DNA of 64,000 bases, from positions 6,657,388-6,721,387 of the forward strand of contig NZ_CP010892.1 of assembly GCF_000931465.1 (NCBI RefSeq), read 5' to 3'. This stretch comes from Pseudomonas sp. MRSN 12121. GTDB lineage: Bacteria > Pseudomonadota > Gammaproteobacteria > Pseudomonadales > Pseudomonadaceae. Under the pieces are notes generated by a model, which was not told the origin of the DNA, searched no databases, and saw only the letters and a program-made list of their open reading frames with translations. Numbering within the stretch: the first letter of the stretch is position 1; each line of letters begins with the position of its first letter. Shown in pieces: positions 41,806 through 51,503 of the stretch. Both the position numbers and the translations under genes were made by a program.

Positions 41806-43020
41806 TCACTCCTTGCTCAGGTCCACCAACGGGGTCGGCCGCACTTCGGTTTGCCGGCCGTCCTGGATCCGCTCGATGGCGGCCAGGGTTTTATCCACAG
41901 CCGCCTTGTCGGCCAGCAGGTGGTAGCGGATCTGGAACTGCCGCTGCTCCTTGGCGCCGATGGTCGGCACCAGGTTCAACGGGCGCTGGTAGCGGCGGTT
42001 ATAGGAAAAGCTGGTGCCGGGTTCCAGGCCGGTCACATAGCCCTGGCCCCGGGTGTCGGTGTTTTTCCACAGGGAGAACACCGGCAGTTGCCGGGTATTG
42101 AAGCTCACCGCCACGCCGAGGTTGCCGGCCTTGTTGTGCAACGCCGTCAAGGTCTCGCCATTGGCATCGGCATAGGGCACCACGTTGTACACGGTCTCGT
42201 CGTAGTCCCGCGTCGGGCCGCGATAGGTCTGCCAGGTCGCGAGATCGGCCTTGGCCTTGTCATTGAAGGGCGATACCTGGCGCACCGGCGCCGCGAATTT
42301 CGCGCCCTCTTCAAGGAATGGCGTACTGAAATTACTGTGGTACAGCACCTGGTATTCCTTCGGATAGTCACCGTTGTTGGTCAGGGTGTCGTTCAAGGCA
42401 AAACCGCTGCTGCCCGGTTCGGTCACCAGCTCGGTGGCCACCGAGAAGTCGACCTTCTTGAACGCCTGCTCCTTGAGCTCGCCGCGCAGGCTGATGGCGT
42501 AGGGCGGTTGCTCATCGATATGCAGGGTGACCTTGCTCGCCGGAATGTTCGCCGCGCGGCCGTGCAACGTCAGCAGCTCGCCGTTATCCAGGCCGGGGTG
42601 CCCGACCCATTCGTAGCCGCAGCGGGTCACCAGTTCGTTGAAGCCCTCCAGCCAACCCAGGCCGCCACGGCCATTGAGCTCGATGAAGGCCGGGTTGACC
42701 ACCTCCTTGACCGGCGAATCCCAGCCCAGGCGAACCTCGCCGACAGAGGCCTGCAAGACATTCATGCCACGGGTCGGCACCACCGAGAGCTTCATCGCGC
42801 CGTTGTCGATATCGACAATGCTCACCCCTTCCTGGCGTCCGCCATGCAGGGTGCGCAGGCTGACCGAGAACGGCTGGGCGGGCTTCACCCCCAACTGCGC
42901 ACTGGTGATGTGGAAATCCTGGGCGGCCTTGTCGGTATCGAGCAGGACATAGTCCCAGGCCATGGCGTGGGAAGCGGCGGTGAATGCAGAGAGAGCGACC
43001 AGCAGTCGGAGCGGAGTCAT
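41806..43020 (-). CDS. Secreted aldose 1-epimerase-like protein (DUF4432 family)
   Basis: This 404-residue protein has a cleavable signal peptide (MTPLRLLVALSAFTAASHAMA) and a galactose-mutarotase-like beta-sandwich. Characteristic DUF4432 segments are SVVPTRGMNVLQASVGEVRL, VTRCGYEWVGHPGLDNGELL and YHSNFSTPFLEEG. It probably acts on sugars in the periplasm. It is convergent with the comM 3' end (6 bp apart) and divergent from the srf operon. Confidence 0.85.
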   Translation of the reverse strand: MTPLRLLVALSAFTAASHAMAWDYVLLDTDKAAQDFHITSAQLGVKPAQPFSVSLRTLHGGRQEGVSIVDIDNGAMKLSVVPTRGMNVLQASVGEVRLGWDSPVKEVVNPAFIELNGRGGLGWLEGFNELVTRCGYEWVGHPGLDNGELLTLHGRAANIPASKVTLHIDEQPPYAISLRGELKEQAFKKVDFSVATELVTEPGSSGFALNDTLTNNGDYPKEYQVLYHSNFSTPFLEEGAKFAAPVRQVSPFNDKAKADLATWQTYRGPTRDYDETVYNVVPYADANGETLTALHNKAGNLGVAVSFNTRQLPVFSLWKNTDTRGQGYVTGLEPGTSFSYNRRYQRPLNLVPTIGAKEQRQFQIRYHLLADKAAVDKTLAAIERIQDGRQTEVRPTPLVDLSKE

Positions 43021-43300
43021 GGGCTTAGCCTTTATTGGAGTTGTGCGGTTTTTATAGCGCTAGTGAAACGATTCAGCAAGTTCCGAAACAAACACCTCTG
43101 CCAACCCCTGAGCGCGCGGTTTGTCTGCTTCTCCGTCAAACCACTGCACACGCCCGCCAACCCATGACACACTCGCCGGCGCTCCCCCGATGTCACGTTG
43201 ACGACGACATCATTATGACATTAAGGTCGCCAGCTAATTGAGGGAGCAATACAGACACCCTGTCTGGCATTTTTTGCGCGAATGAGCATATGGAGTCTGA

Positions 43301-44677
43301 ATGCGCGGGGCACTATTACGCAGCGGTAAAAGCGGGTCATTCACAGCCCTGGGCGAAACAGGTCAGCCGGTCTACCGGGCAGCCCTGCAACTGCGCGAAG
43401 CCATTCGCCGCAAGAACCCCGACATGGTCGACCACCTGGCCATTCCGCAAAGCGACGAGCTGGGCAACCAGATCGACTGGTACAGCGGCATGCCCGGCGA
43501 TGTCATCCCCTGGAGCAGCGCCACCGAAGAGGAGCGCGCTCCTGCCCGCGTCCAGCTCGCGGCCCTGAAAACCGCGCTCGAAGAACTGAGCCAGCGCTTC
43601 CTCGGCAGCGATCCCGCCGAGCAGCAAGGCGACAAGGCGGTCTTCGGCAAGCTGCTCAAGCGCGTTATCCATTTCCCCGACGAAAACTTCGTCTACCTGG
43701 TGAACGGCAAACCGGTGCTGACCTTCTGGGGTTTCGAGCACGCCGACGCCGATCGTAATCGCGACCCGCTGCACAGCCTGCAAGCGCCTGCCCCAGCTGC
43801 GCCGATTACCCCCGTTGCCCCGCCCCTGGCCGCCGCGGCTGCCGTAGCAGCGCCCGTCGTCGCTCGCCCCTGGTGGCGGCGCTGGTGGTGGCTGCTGCCG
43901 TTGCTCCTGCTGCTTCTGCTCCTGCTTCTGTTCGGCCTGCGCGGCTGCATCCCGGGCGTGCCGCTGGTGACATTACCGGTGCTCGGCACCCAGCCCGCAG
44001 AACCTGTGGTCGAGGCGCCCCTGGACACCACCGTCGTGCCCACGGTCAACGGCGTGGTCACGCCCGGCACGGCCGTGGTCGGCAGCGGCGCCAACCTGGG
44101 CACCACCGAGGTGCCAGTCACCGGTGAGACGCACGAGGCCGCGACGCCGGCCGACATCAAGGTCGATCCAGAGGCCCCGTCGAGCGTACAAACGCCGAAC
44201 GACCCGGCACAGGACTCCACCGCCACGCCACCCGAAACCCCGCCGGCCACACCTGAAACGCCGGCCGAGACGCCAACCCAACCCCCGGCGCTAACGCCGC
44301 CAGGGCCTGCCTTGAGCATTCCGGCCAACAGCGCCGACGGCGTGGCCGACTTCCTCAACGGCCAGTTCCGTGCGGGCGCCGGTATCCAGGATCGTCGCAC
44401 CGGCAAGCCGCTGCGCCTGGAATACCAGTTCAAGGACGGCAAGGGCCAGGTCACCGTGCGCCGCGCCAATGGCGTCAACTGCACCGGCCCGGTCACCGCG
44501 GCCATGAATAAAGGCAGCCTGTCCATCGACAGCCAGGGCCAGGCCGTCTGTGGCGACGGCAGCACCTACGACATGCCAAAGGTCGATTGTCGGCCAGGCG
44601 CGACCAGCGTCGCGGACTGCACCGGCGGTTATGGAAATGACAAATTCCCCTTGTCCATACGGCAGACGGGCGAATAA
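43301..44677 (+). CDS. srfA: SrfA-like protein
   Basis: This 458-residue protein has an N-terminal domain (1-160) starting MRGALLRSGKSGSFTALGET with LAIPQSDELGNQIDWYSGMP, the pattern of Salmonella SrfA. A single membrane helix lies at about 196-213 (WWLLPLLLLLLLLLLFGL), followed by a Pro/Thr/Glu-rich linker (about 230-340) and a small C-terminal domain with four cysteines. It is the first gene of an operon of about eleven genes; the weak GGAG lies five bases before ATG. It is likely an inner-membrane component with its C-terminal domain in the periplasm. Confidence 0.8.
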   Translation: MRGALLRSGKSGSFTALGETGQPVYRAALQLREAIRRKNPDMVDHLAIPQSDELGNQIDWYSGMPGDVIPWSSATEEERAPARVQLAALKTALEELSQRFLGSDPAEQQGDKAVFGKLLKRVIHFPDENFVYLVNGKPVLTFWGFEHADADRNRDPLHSLQAPAPAAPITPVAPPLAAAAAVAAPVVARPWWRRWWWLLPLLLLLLLLLLFGLRGCIPGVPLVTLPVLGTQPAEPVVEAPLDTTVVPTVNGVVTPGTAVVGSGANLGTTEVPVTGETHEAATPADIKVDPEAPSSVQTPNDPAQDSTATPPETPPATPETPAETPTQPPALTPPGPALSIPANSADGVADFLNGQFRAGAGIQDRRTGKPLRLEYQFKDGKGQVTVRRANGVNCTGPVTAAMNKGSLSIDSQGQAVCGDGSTYDMPKVDCRPGATSVADCTGGYGNDKFPLSIRQTGE

Positions 44678-44694
44678 GACTGGAAACCCCTGAC

Positions 44695-47600
44695 ATGTTG
44701 CCTGAAGTCACCCAATTCGAAGATACCGTCACCCTCGTCAGCGACACCGGCATCCAGTTCATGGACTTTGCCCTGCGCCTCGATCCGCGCAAGGAGCCGG
44801 CCGGCGAGTTCGCCCCGATGATCAGCGGGCTGGTCTGCCGCCTGCTGTACAACGAAGCGAAGGATTTCTACTTCTACGAGCCCGAACCGGAAAAGATCGA
44901 AAAGACCAAGCCGGTGTTCAGCGTCGACATGAAAAGCAGCCTCGACCTGCTGGACGGTGTCTGGCTGCCGATCCCGTTCTTCCGCTTCATGCCACCGCAC
45001 CGTTTCGACGAAGGCCCTAGCAACTGGTCGCGGATGCGCCTGGTCAAGCTGCCGGCCCCGGACATCGACGGCAACACCCACCGCCTGACCCTGGCCTTCG
45101 ACAGTCGGGTCATGCCCAAGCGCGAAGGCACCGCCTACCTGGCGCCGAACGAGGAAGACATCAGCTCCGGTGTGTCCTTCAGGCTCGCCGGCCAGGCGCG
45201 CGAGCTGCGCTGGTTCCTGGCCCAGCCGTGGGTCAACGAATGGCTGCTGGAAGTGTTCAACGAGGGCAATACCCACCGCTCCCGCGAAGAACTGGATATC
45301 GACATCCGCGCCAATCACCACCTGGCCCACTACCTGAACGTGCTCAGCCTGCTGGACAAGCCGACGGCGGCGCAGCAGTCCGACAAACCGCCGAAGGTCG
45401 AGATCCCCGAGCTCAAGGTGGTCGCCAACGGCAGCAACGGCCTGGTCAAGCCGATTCCGGTGGACCTGGTGCTGGACGTCGGCAACTCGCGCACCTGCGG
45501 GATCCTGATCGAGAACCACGGTCAGGCCGGGTCCGGGCTCAAGCAGAACTACGTGCTGGAACTGCGCGACCTGATCACTCCCGAACACACCTATAACCAG
45601 CCGTTCGAAAGCCGCGTGGAGTTCTCCCAGGCCTACTTCGGCAAGGACCACTGTTCGGTCAAGAGCGGCCGGCACGATGCGTTCCAGTGGGCGACCATCG
45701 CCCGTGTCGGCAGCGAGGCCGGGCGCCTGGCCAGCCGCCGCCGGGGCACCGAGGGCTCCACCGGGCTGTCCAGCCCGAAACGCTATCTGTGGGACGAGAA
45801 CGCCTACGGCCACGGCTGGCGTTTCAACTGCGCCTACGTCAAGACCGACAACGAGCCCTACGCCACCGCGGCGCCGTTCTCGCACCTGATCAACGAAACC
45901 GGCGAGGCGCTCTATGCCCTCGACGAAGACGACCGCCTGCCGGTGTTCATGCCGCGTTATTCGCGCAGCTCGCTGATGACCTTCATGCTGGCCGAGGTGC
46001 TGGCCCAGGCGCTGTCGCAGATCAACAGCCCGGCCCAGCGCTCGCGCCAGGGCCACACCCGGGTGCCGCGCCAGCTCAACAGCGTGACCCTGACCGTGCC
46101 GCCAGGCATGCCCCAGGCCGAACGCAGCATCCTCAACGAGCGCATGCTGCAGGCCATCGGCCTGGTGTGGAAAAGCCTGGGCTGGCACGCCGGCGAAGAA
46201 GACCCGCACCAGGATGAAAGCCACAAGGCACGCACGCCGATCCCAAGCATCCGCGTGGAATGGGACGAGGCTTCCTGTGGCCAATTGGTGTACCTGTACA
46301 CCGAGGTCAATGAGAACTTCGCCGGGCACCCGGAAGAGTTCTTCGACACCATCGCCCGCCCGGACAAGACCGATCGCGAGCGCATCACCCTGGCGACCAT
46401 CGACATCGGCGGTGGCACCACCGACCTGGTGATCACCGATTACCGCCTCGACCGCGCCGGCAACATGGGCAGCGGCAGCAACGTGCACATCGTGCCAGAG
46501 CAGCGTTTTCGCGATGGTTTCAAGGTCGCCGGCGACGACATCCTGCTCGACGTGATCCAGGACTTCATCCTGCCCAGCTTCGAAAAAGCCCTGCGCAACG
46601 CCGGCGTGCATGCTCCCGACTCGTTGATGTCGCGCCTGTGCGGCGGCGAGACGGTCAGCGTGCAGGATGAGATCCTGCGCCAGCAGCTCAACCTGCAGGT
46701 CTTCGTCCCCCTGGGCCTGGCGCTGCTCAAGGCCTACGAACACTACGACCCACAGGACCAGGCGGACGTGGTCATCCACAGCTATCGCGACCTGCTGGGC
46801 GACAACGCCATCGGCCAGACCGTGCTCGACTACGTCAACAGCGCAGTGCGGCGCGAGGTCGGCGGGCAGAGCACCTTCGACCTGTACCAGGCATCGATCG
46901 GCTTCGACCTGCAGCGCCTGCACGGCGCTTTCCTCAACGACCAGATCAACATCAGCAAGATTCTCGGCGCGCTTTGCGAGGTGGTGGCCCACTACCCGTG
47001 CGACGTGTTGCTGCTGACGGGCCGGCCGTCGCGCCTGCCCGGCGTCCTGGCCTATATCCGCAAGGTCCTGCCGCTGCCACCGGGGCGGATCCTGGCGCTG
47101 CAGAACTACCGCACCGGCGGCTGGTACCCGTTCCACAAGAACGGCCGCATCGACGACCCGAAAAGCACCGCCTCGGTCGGCGCCATGCTCTGCCTGCTGT
47201 GCGCCAATCACAGCATGCCGAACTTCTATTTCCGCTCTTCGGCGCTCAAGCCGTACTCGACGGTCAAACACATTGGCATCATCGATCAGAACAACGTGAT
47301 CAAGGATGCCGATGTGCTGTATCGCGACATCCAGTCAGAAGACAACAAGATCAAGCTGCCGGTGATCGGCACCGGGGACGAGGCCGACACGCCGCAGCTG
47401 GAAATGCGCGGCGACCTGCGCCTGGGCTTCCGCCAGCTGGCCGCCGAACGCTGGGCCGCATCGCCGCTCTACACCCTGAGCTTCACCCCCGCCGGCCGCG
47501 ACAAGTTTTCCCGCGCCATCGGCGAGAACGGCGAAGCGCCGCTGCTCAAGGTGCGCTTCGAGGTCAAGGGGCCGGACAAGCACACACGCAAGCACGGCCT

Positions 47601-47760
47601 GGTCAGCGACCGGCTCTCGGTCAGCGGCATCGAATCCAACAGCAACAACGTCAGCTTCAACCCGCGCAGCGACCTCAAGCTGGAGCTCAACACTCTGCTT
47701 GATGCCAGCCTGAGCGAGACCAAGTACTGGCTCGACAGTGGAAGTGTGAAACGCAAATGA
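44695..47760 (+). CDS. srfB: SrfB, actin/Hsp70-like ATPase
   Basis: This 1021-residue SrfB family protein has the two phosphate motifs of the actin/Hsp70 fold: LVLDVGNSRTCGILIE (about 257-272) and TIDIGGGTTDLVITDYRL (about 567-584), with an adenosine-type glycine motif in LLLTGRPSRLPG. In Salmonella, SrfB belongs to the SsrB-regulated srfABC locus, whose mechanism is not settled. The stop overlaps the srfC start (ATGA), so SrfB and SrfC are made together and probably interact. Confidence 0.9.
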   Translation: MLPEVTQFEDTVTLVSDTGIQFMDFALRLDPRKEPAGEFAPMISGLVCRLLYNEAKDFYFYEPEPEKIEKTKPVFSVDMKSSLDLLDGVWLPIPFFRFMPPHRFDEGPSNWSRMRLVKLPAPDIDGNTHRLTLAFDSRVMPKREGTAYLAPNEEDISSGVSFRLAGQARELRWFLAQPWVNEWLLEVFNEGNTHRSREELDIDIRANHHLAHYLNVLSLLDKPTAAQQSDKPPKVEIPELKVVANGSNGLVKPIPVDLVLDVGNSRTCGILIENHGQAGSGLKQNYVLELRDLITPEHTYNQPFESRVEFSQAYFGKDHCSVKSGRHDAFQWATIARVGSEAGRLASRRRGTEGSTGLSSPKRYLWDENAYGHGWRFNCAYVKTDNEPYATAAPFSHLINETGEALYALDEDDRLPVFMPRYSRSSLMTFMLAEVLAQALSQINSPAQRSRQGHTRVPRQLNSVTLTVPPGMPQAERSILNERMLQAIGLVWKSLGWHAGEEDPHQDESHKARTPIPSIRVEWDEASCGQLVYLYTEVNENFAGHPEEFFDTIARPDKTDRERITLATIDIGGGTTDLVITDYRLDRAGNMGSGSNVHIVPEQRFRDGFKVAGDDILLDVIQDFILPSFEKALRNAGVHAPDSLMSRLCGGETVSVQDEILRQQLNLQVFVPLGLALLKAYEHYDPQDQADVVIHSYRDLLGDNAIGQTVLDYVNSAVRREVGGQSTFDLYQASIGFDLQRLHGAFLNDQINISKILGALCEVVAHYPCDVLLLTGRPSRLPGVLAYIRKVLPLPPGRILALQNYRTGGWYPFHKNGRIDDPKSTASVGAMLCLLCANHSMPNFYFRSSALKPYSTVKHIGIIDQNNVIKDADVLYRDIQSEDNKIKLPVIGTGDEADTPQLEMRGDLRLGFRQLAAERWAASPLYTLSFTPAGRDKFSRAIGENGEAPLLKVRFEVKGPDKHTRKHGLVSDRLSVSGIESNSNNVSFNPRSDLKLELNTLLDASLSETKYWLDSGSVKRK

Positions 47761-50474
47761 ACGACCTGACCCCCGAACAGACTCAGCTCTCGACCAGTTG
47801 GGCCGCGGTTTATGAAGGTGCCGGTCAGGCGCTGGAATGGATCGGCCAGACCCGCGGCAACGCTCCTCGGCTGGACGGCGAAGCCGACAACCTGAACCTG
47901 CGTCTGCACCGCGCGCGCAACCTGGCGCACAGCCTCGGGCGCGTCGCGTGCACGCCGATGACCATCGGCTTCTTCGGCCTGTCCCAGGCCGGCAAGTCGT
48001 ACCTGATCTCGGCCCTGGCGGCGGGCCGGAACGGCAAGCTGGAGACCGATTTCGGCGGCAAGCGCCTGGACTTCATCGAGCACATCAACCCGGTGGGCGG
48101 CGGCAAGGAAGCCACCGGCCTGGTCACGCGCTTCAGCCGCCGGGCCAAGCCCAGCGACGACCCGCAGTTTCCGGTGGAGCTCAAACTGTTCAACGAGATC
48201 GAGCTGGCAAAGATCCTCGCCAACTCCTGGTTCAAGGATTTCGACCTGGAGCGGATCTCCTACGAGATCGACGAAGAACGCATCCAGCGTGTGCTCAAGC
48301 CGTTCGAAGGGCGGGAAACCGGCCCTGTGCAACCCGGGGTCAGCTCCGACGACCTGGTGTCGTTGTGGGACTACCTGCGGGACAACTTCCGCAACTCGGT
48401 GAAGAAGCTCGAGCACCTGTACTGGCCCAAGGCCCTGCAACTGGCGCCGCGCCTGAACTTCCAGGAGCGCGCCGAACTGTTCTCGATTCTCTGGGGCGAG
48501 CAACGGGAACTGGTCCGCGCCTATCAGCAGCTGGCCGGGGCGCTGCACACCCTGGGCCTGGCGGAAACCGTGTTCGCCCCGCTGCACGCCCTGGTGCGTT
48601 TTGAAAACGACGCCTACAGCCAGCGCGACAGCATCATGAACGTCGATATCCTCGAACGCTTCGGCAGCCCGCAAGACCTGCCCATCGAGGTCCGCCCACG
48701 CCTGGCCGGCAGCCTGCGCAACAGCCAGGGCATCCCCGTGGCGCAACTGGCGGCGTTGACCGCGGAAATGACCTTCCGCCTGATCGAGCCGCCCAGCGAC
48801 GAGATCGTCGACCAGGTCGACCTGCTGGACTTCCCCGGCTACCGCGGGCGCAAGAAGCTCCATGACATCGCCAGCTCCAGCGACCCGGAGTCCAGCACCC
48901 GGGACAATTCCGTTTCCCAGCTGATCCTGCGGGGCAAGGTCGCCTATCTGTTCGAGCGCTACACCGACAACCAGGAAATGAACGCCCTGGTGGTCTGCAC
49001 CAGCTCGACCAAGCAAAGCGACGTCAACGACGTGGGGCCGGTACTGACCCGCTGGATCGAGAAGACCCAGGGCGGCGACGCGGCAACCCGGGCCAAGCGC
49101 GAAACCGGCTTGATCTGGGCGCTGACCATGCTCGACCTGCGGGTCGGCTCCTCGCTCAAGCTGACCCCGGCGCAGTACGACGAAAGCTGGGACGGGATGG
49201 TCAAGCTGACCATGCTCGAACGCTTCGGCAGCCTGCCGTGGATGAACGACTGGGCCGGGACTCCGTTCCAGAACACCTTCCTGGTACGCAAGCCGCGCAT
49301 GGACGCGGCCTTCATCAAGCAAGACGGCTCAGGGGCGGAAACCGGGATCAACCCGGATTATCAGGCGCGCCTCGACGAACTGGGGCAGAGCTTCGCCAGC
49401 AACGCCCTGGTGCGCAAGCACATCAAGGAGCCGGGCCAGGCCTGGCAGGCCATGCTCAAGACCGACGACGGCGGCATCAGCCATTTCAGCGGCAGCTTCG
49501 CCGGCGTCGCCCATACCGGCTTCAAGCTGCAACGGATTCGTGAGCAGCTGGACGAGTGCATAGAGAGCCTGACCGTCCATGGCCTGAGCACCTGGTACCA
49601 CGCCGATGGCGATGGCGCCGCGGCAGCCAAGAAGGCCCAGGCGCAGATGATCCTCAGCCAGCTGGGACGGCGCCCGGCCGTGCTCGGCGAGCTGATCGAC
49701 CACCTGGGCGTGCCCAGCGAAGAGATCCGCGACCTCTACCTCAGCGGCGTCTACGACAGTGACGAGGCCGAAGCGGCCAGCGACGAACCGGCCGCCCCGG
49801 CAGCGAGCCCGAGCCTGTATGGCGACGAAGGCGGCTTCGATTTCGGCGACCTGGGCGACGACCTGGGCCCGGACAGCAGCCCGGCCAGCCCCGCGGCCGC
49901 CACCCAGGCGCCGGAAGCGCAAGGCAACGAACATCGCTTCGCCAAGGCCGCTTTCACCGCCTGGATTGCCCACCTGCGCGACCTGCCGAGCCGCCAGAGC
50001 CTGCTGACGCTGTTGGGGCTGGAAAAACCGCTGGTCGAAGCCGTGGTCGACGAGCTGGTCACCGCCGGCTACCGCCAGGACCTGCCCGGCCAACTGAGCC
50101 GGGCCGTGCTCAAGCGGGCCCAGAGCGGCGCCCGCCGCGACCAGCTGGTGGAGCGCCAGGTGCTGGAAGTGCAGCGGGTGCTGCGCGACTTCGTGTCCTG
50201 GTTCGGCTACATCCAGAAGCCGATCGGCGAACGGCCCAACAGCCGCGCGGGCGCCAAGGCGCCGCTGTTCTCCTTCTACACCGACGTGGGGCCGGGCCAG
50301 GTACCGGTGCTGCCGGCGCAACCAGCGAACCAGGCGCAGCTGTTCCTGGGCGACTGGCTCTCGGGCCTGGCCTACATCACCCTGGACAATGCCGGCCATG
50401 GCGCCGGCCGCGAAATCACCCCCGAACAGAACGAAAAGCTGGGCCGCGTGCTCACAGCCTTCACAGCGAGATAA
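47757..50474 (+). CDS. srfC: SrfC, dynamin/GTPase-like P-loop protein
   Basis: A 905-residue protein with P-loop GFFGLSQAGKSYLIS (71-85; Lys80) and a later VDLLDFPGYRGRK, a D-x-P-G switch II as in dynamin-like GTPases. A G4-like base-specificity motif is not obvious. The C-terminal third includes an acidic Gly/Ala/Asp linker (about 665-730). No membrane helix is present. SrfC of Salmonella and Citrobacter has been discussed as a secreted or effector-like protein; here it sits in an envelope operon. Confidence 0.9.
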   Translation: MNDLTPEQTQLSTSWAAVYEGAGQALEWIGQTRGNAPRLDGEADNLNLRLHRARNLAHSLGRVACTPMTIGFFGLSQAGKSYLISALAAGRNGKLETDFGGKRLDFIEHINPVGGGKEATGLVTRFSRRAKPSDDPQFPVELKLFNEIELAKILANSWFKDFDLERISYEIDEERIQRVLKPFEGRETGPVQPGVSSDDLVSLWDYLRDNFRNSVKKLEHLYWPKALQLAPRLNFQERAELFSILWGEQRELVRAYQQLAGALHTLGLAETVFAPLHALVRFENDAYSQRDSIMNVDILERFGSPQDLPIEVRPRLAGSLRNSQGIPVAQLAALTAEMTFRLIEPPSDEIVDQVDLLDFPGYRGRKKLHDIASSSDPESSTRDNSVSQLILRGKVAYLFERYTDNQEMNALVVCTSSTKQSDVNDVGPVLTRWIEKTQGGDAATRAKRETGLIWALTMLDLRVGSSLKLTPAQYDESWDGMVKLTMLERFGSLPWMNDWAGTPFQNTFLVRKPRMDAAFIKQDGSGAETGINPDYQARLDELGQSFASNALVRKHIKEPGQAWQAMLKTDDGGISHFSGSFAGVAHTGFKLQRIREQLDECIESLTVHGLSTWYHADGDGAAAAKKAQAQMILSQLGRRPAVLGELIDHLGVPSEEIRDLYLSGVYDSDEAEAASDEPAAPAASPSLYGDEGGFDFGDLGDDLGPDSSPASPAAATQAPEAQGNEHRFAKAAFTAWIAHLRDLPSRQSLLTLLGLEKPLVEAVVDELVTAGYRQDLPGQLSRAVLKRAQSGARRDQLVERQVLEVQRVLRDFVSWFGYIQKPIGERPNSRAGAKAPLFSFYTDVGPGQVPVLPAQPANQAQLFLGDWLSGLAYITLDNAGHGAGREITPEQNEKLGRVLTAFTAR

Positions 50475-50477
50475 GTA

Positions 50478-51503
50478 ATGCCCATTCGAGTCGACCTGCT
50501 CGCGTTAGAACCCAATGCACCCGGCCAGGCCCGCCTGACCGTGAAGAAATGGCAAGGCAGCGCGCAGAACCTGGAGTTCTCGATCCAGCGCAACCAGGAT
50601 GCCTTCTACCTGCAGCACGGCCAGCAGTGGAGCAACAGTCCCTACTGGTTCCAGGTCTCCCGCTTCGACCAGGATGCCAGCGGCGAAGCCCTGGAAACCC
50701 TGGTCGGTCCGGAGGTCGTCGACCCGTTGCTGGAAGGCAGCGCCAACTCCAACTTCCAGATCGAGCTGCGCGAGCAAGGCCCGGGCTTCAGCGACAAGGG
50801 CGTAGTGCGCCCCGGCGCCGGCCTGTTGCCGTCCACCGCGGGCGGCCAGACCCGCTCGACCTACGACGCCGGTCACCTGGCGGCAACGGCGGCGGTCGCC
50901 CCAGAGATTCCTCAACTACCGGAACTGCCCTTGCCCGAGCCTGAGCCTGAGCCTGAGCCGGAACCCGAGCCCACCTTCGTCATCAGCGAAACCGAGCCCC
51001 TGGCGCCCCCTCTGGCGACGAAAAAGAACAAGCCGCTCTGGATCTGGCCATTGCTGCTGATCCTGGCGCTGCTGATCGCCGCCGCGGCCTGGTTCTGGCT
51101 GAAGAAGCCGCAAGCCCCGGCGCCGGTTGCCAGCGCGCCGGCGACCACCGCCGATGCCGCGGCCTGCACCCTGGAAAGCATGAACAGCCAGCCCGAGCTG
51201 GCGTTCGTCCAGGCCTGCATCAAGGCCGCGCCGGCCAGCGCCCAGTTGCTGGAGATCATCAACCTGGCCAAGGCCAACAAGCACTGCGGCGTGGCCCAGC
51301 GCCTGTACGCCAACCGCGCCCAGGCCGGCGACCTGCAGATCGCCAGCGCCTATGCCCATGAGTACGACCCCAAGTACCACCAGGCCAGCAGCTGCTTCGC
51401 CGAGCCCGACAAGGCCACGGCCGCCTACTGGTACGAAACCATCCTCAGCCATGAACCGGACAACGCGGAAGCCAAGCAGCGCTTCGAGGAGTTGCAGAAG
51501 TGA
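50478..51503 (+). CDS. Membrane protein with TPR/Sel1-like C-terminus, srf operon
   Basis: A 341-residue protein whose N-terminal beta-rich domain (1-140) could be a phosphopeptide or ligand-binding fold. It is followed by a (Pro-Glu)n linker at about 150-164 and a transmembrane helix LWIWPLLLILALLIAAAAWF (about 188-207). The periplasmic C-terminal part is helical with paired cysteines (AACTLESM, QACIKA, HCGVAQRLY, SSCFAE), resembling Sel1/TPR repeats. The stop overlaps the next start. The function is unknown. Confidence 0.7.
   Translation: MPIRVDLLALEPNAPGQARLTVKKWQGSAQNLEFSIQRNQDAFYLQHGQQWSNSPYWFQVSRFDQDASGEALETLVGPEVVDPLLEGSANSNFQIELREQGPGFSDKGVVRPGAGLLPSTAGGQTRSTYDAGHLAATAAVAPEIPQLPELPLPEPEPEPEPEPEPTFVISETEPLAPPLATKKNKPLWIWPLLLILALLIAAAAWFWLKKPQAPAPVASAPATTADAAACTLESMNSQPELAFVQACIKAAPASAQLLEIINLAKANKHCGVAQRLYANRAQAGDLQIASAYAHEYDPKYHQASSCFAEPDKATAAYWYETILSHEPDNAEAKQRFEELQK

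Noticed and set aside
44629..47271. Long minus-strand open frame (880 codons) opposite srfB
   Set aside because: It is a shadow of the GC-rich srfB codons, of low-complexity composition (rich in Gln/Ala/Val/Gly), with no recognisable domains and no ribosome-binding site. The plus-strand gene has clear ATPase motifs.
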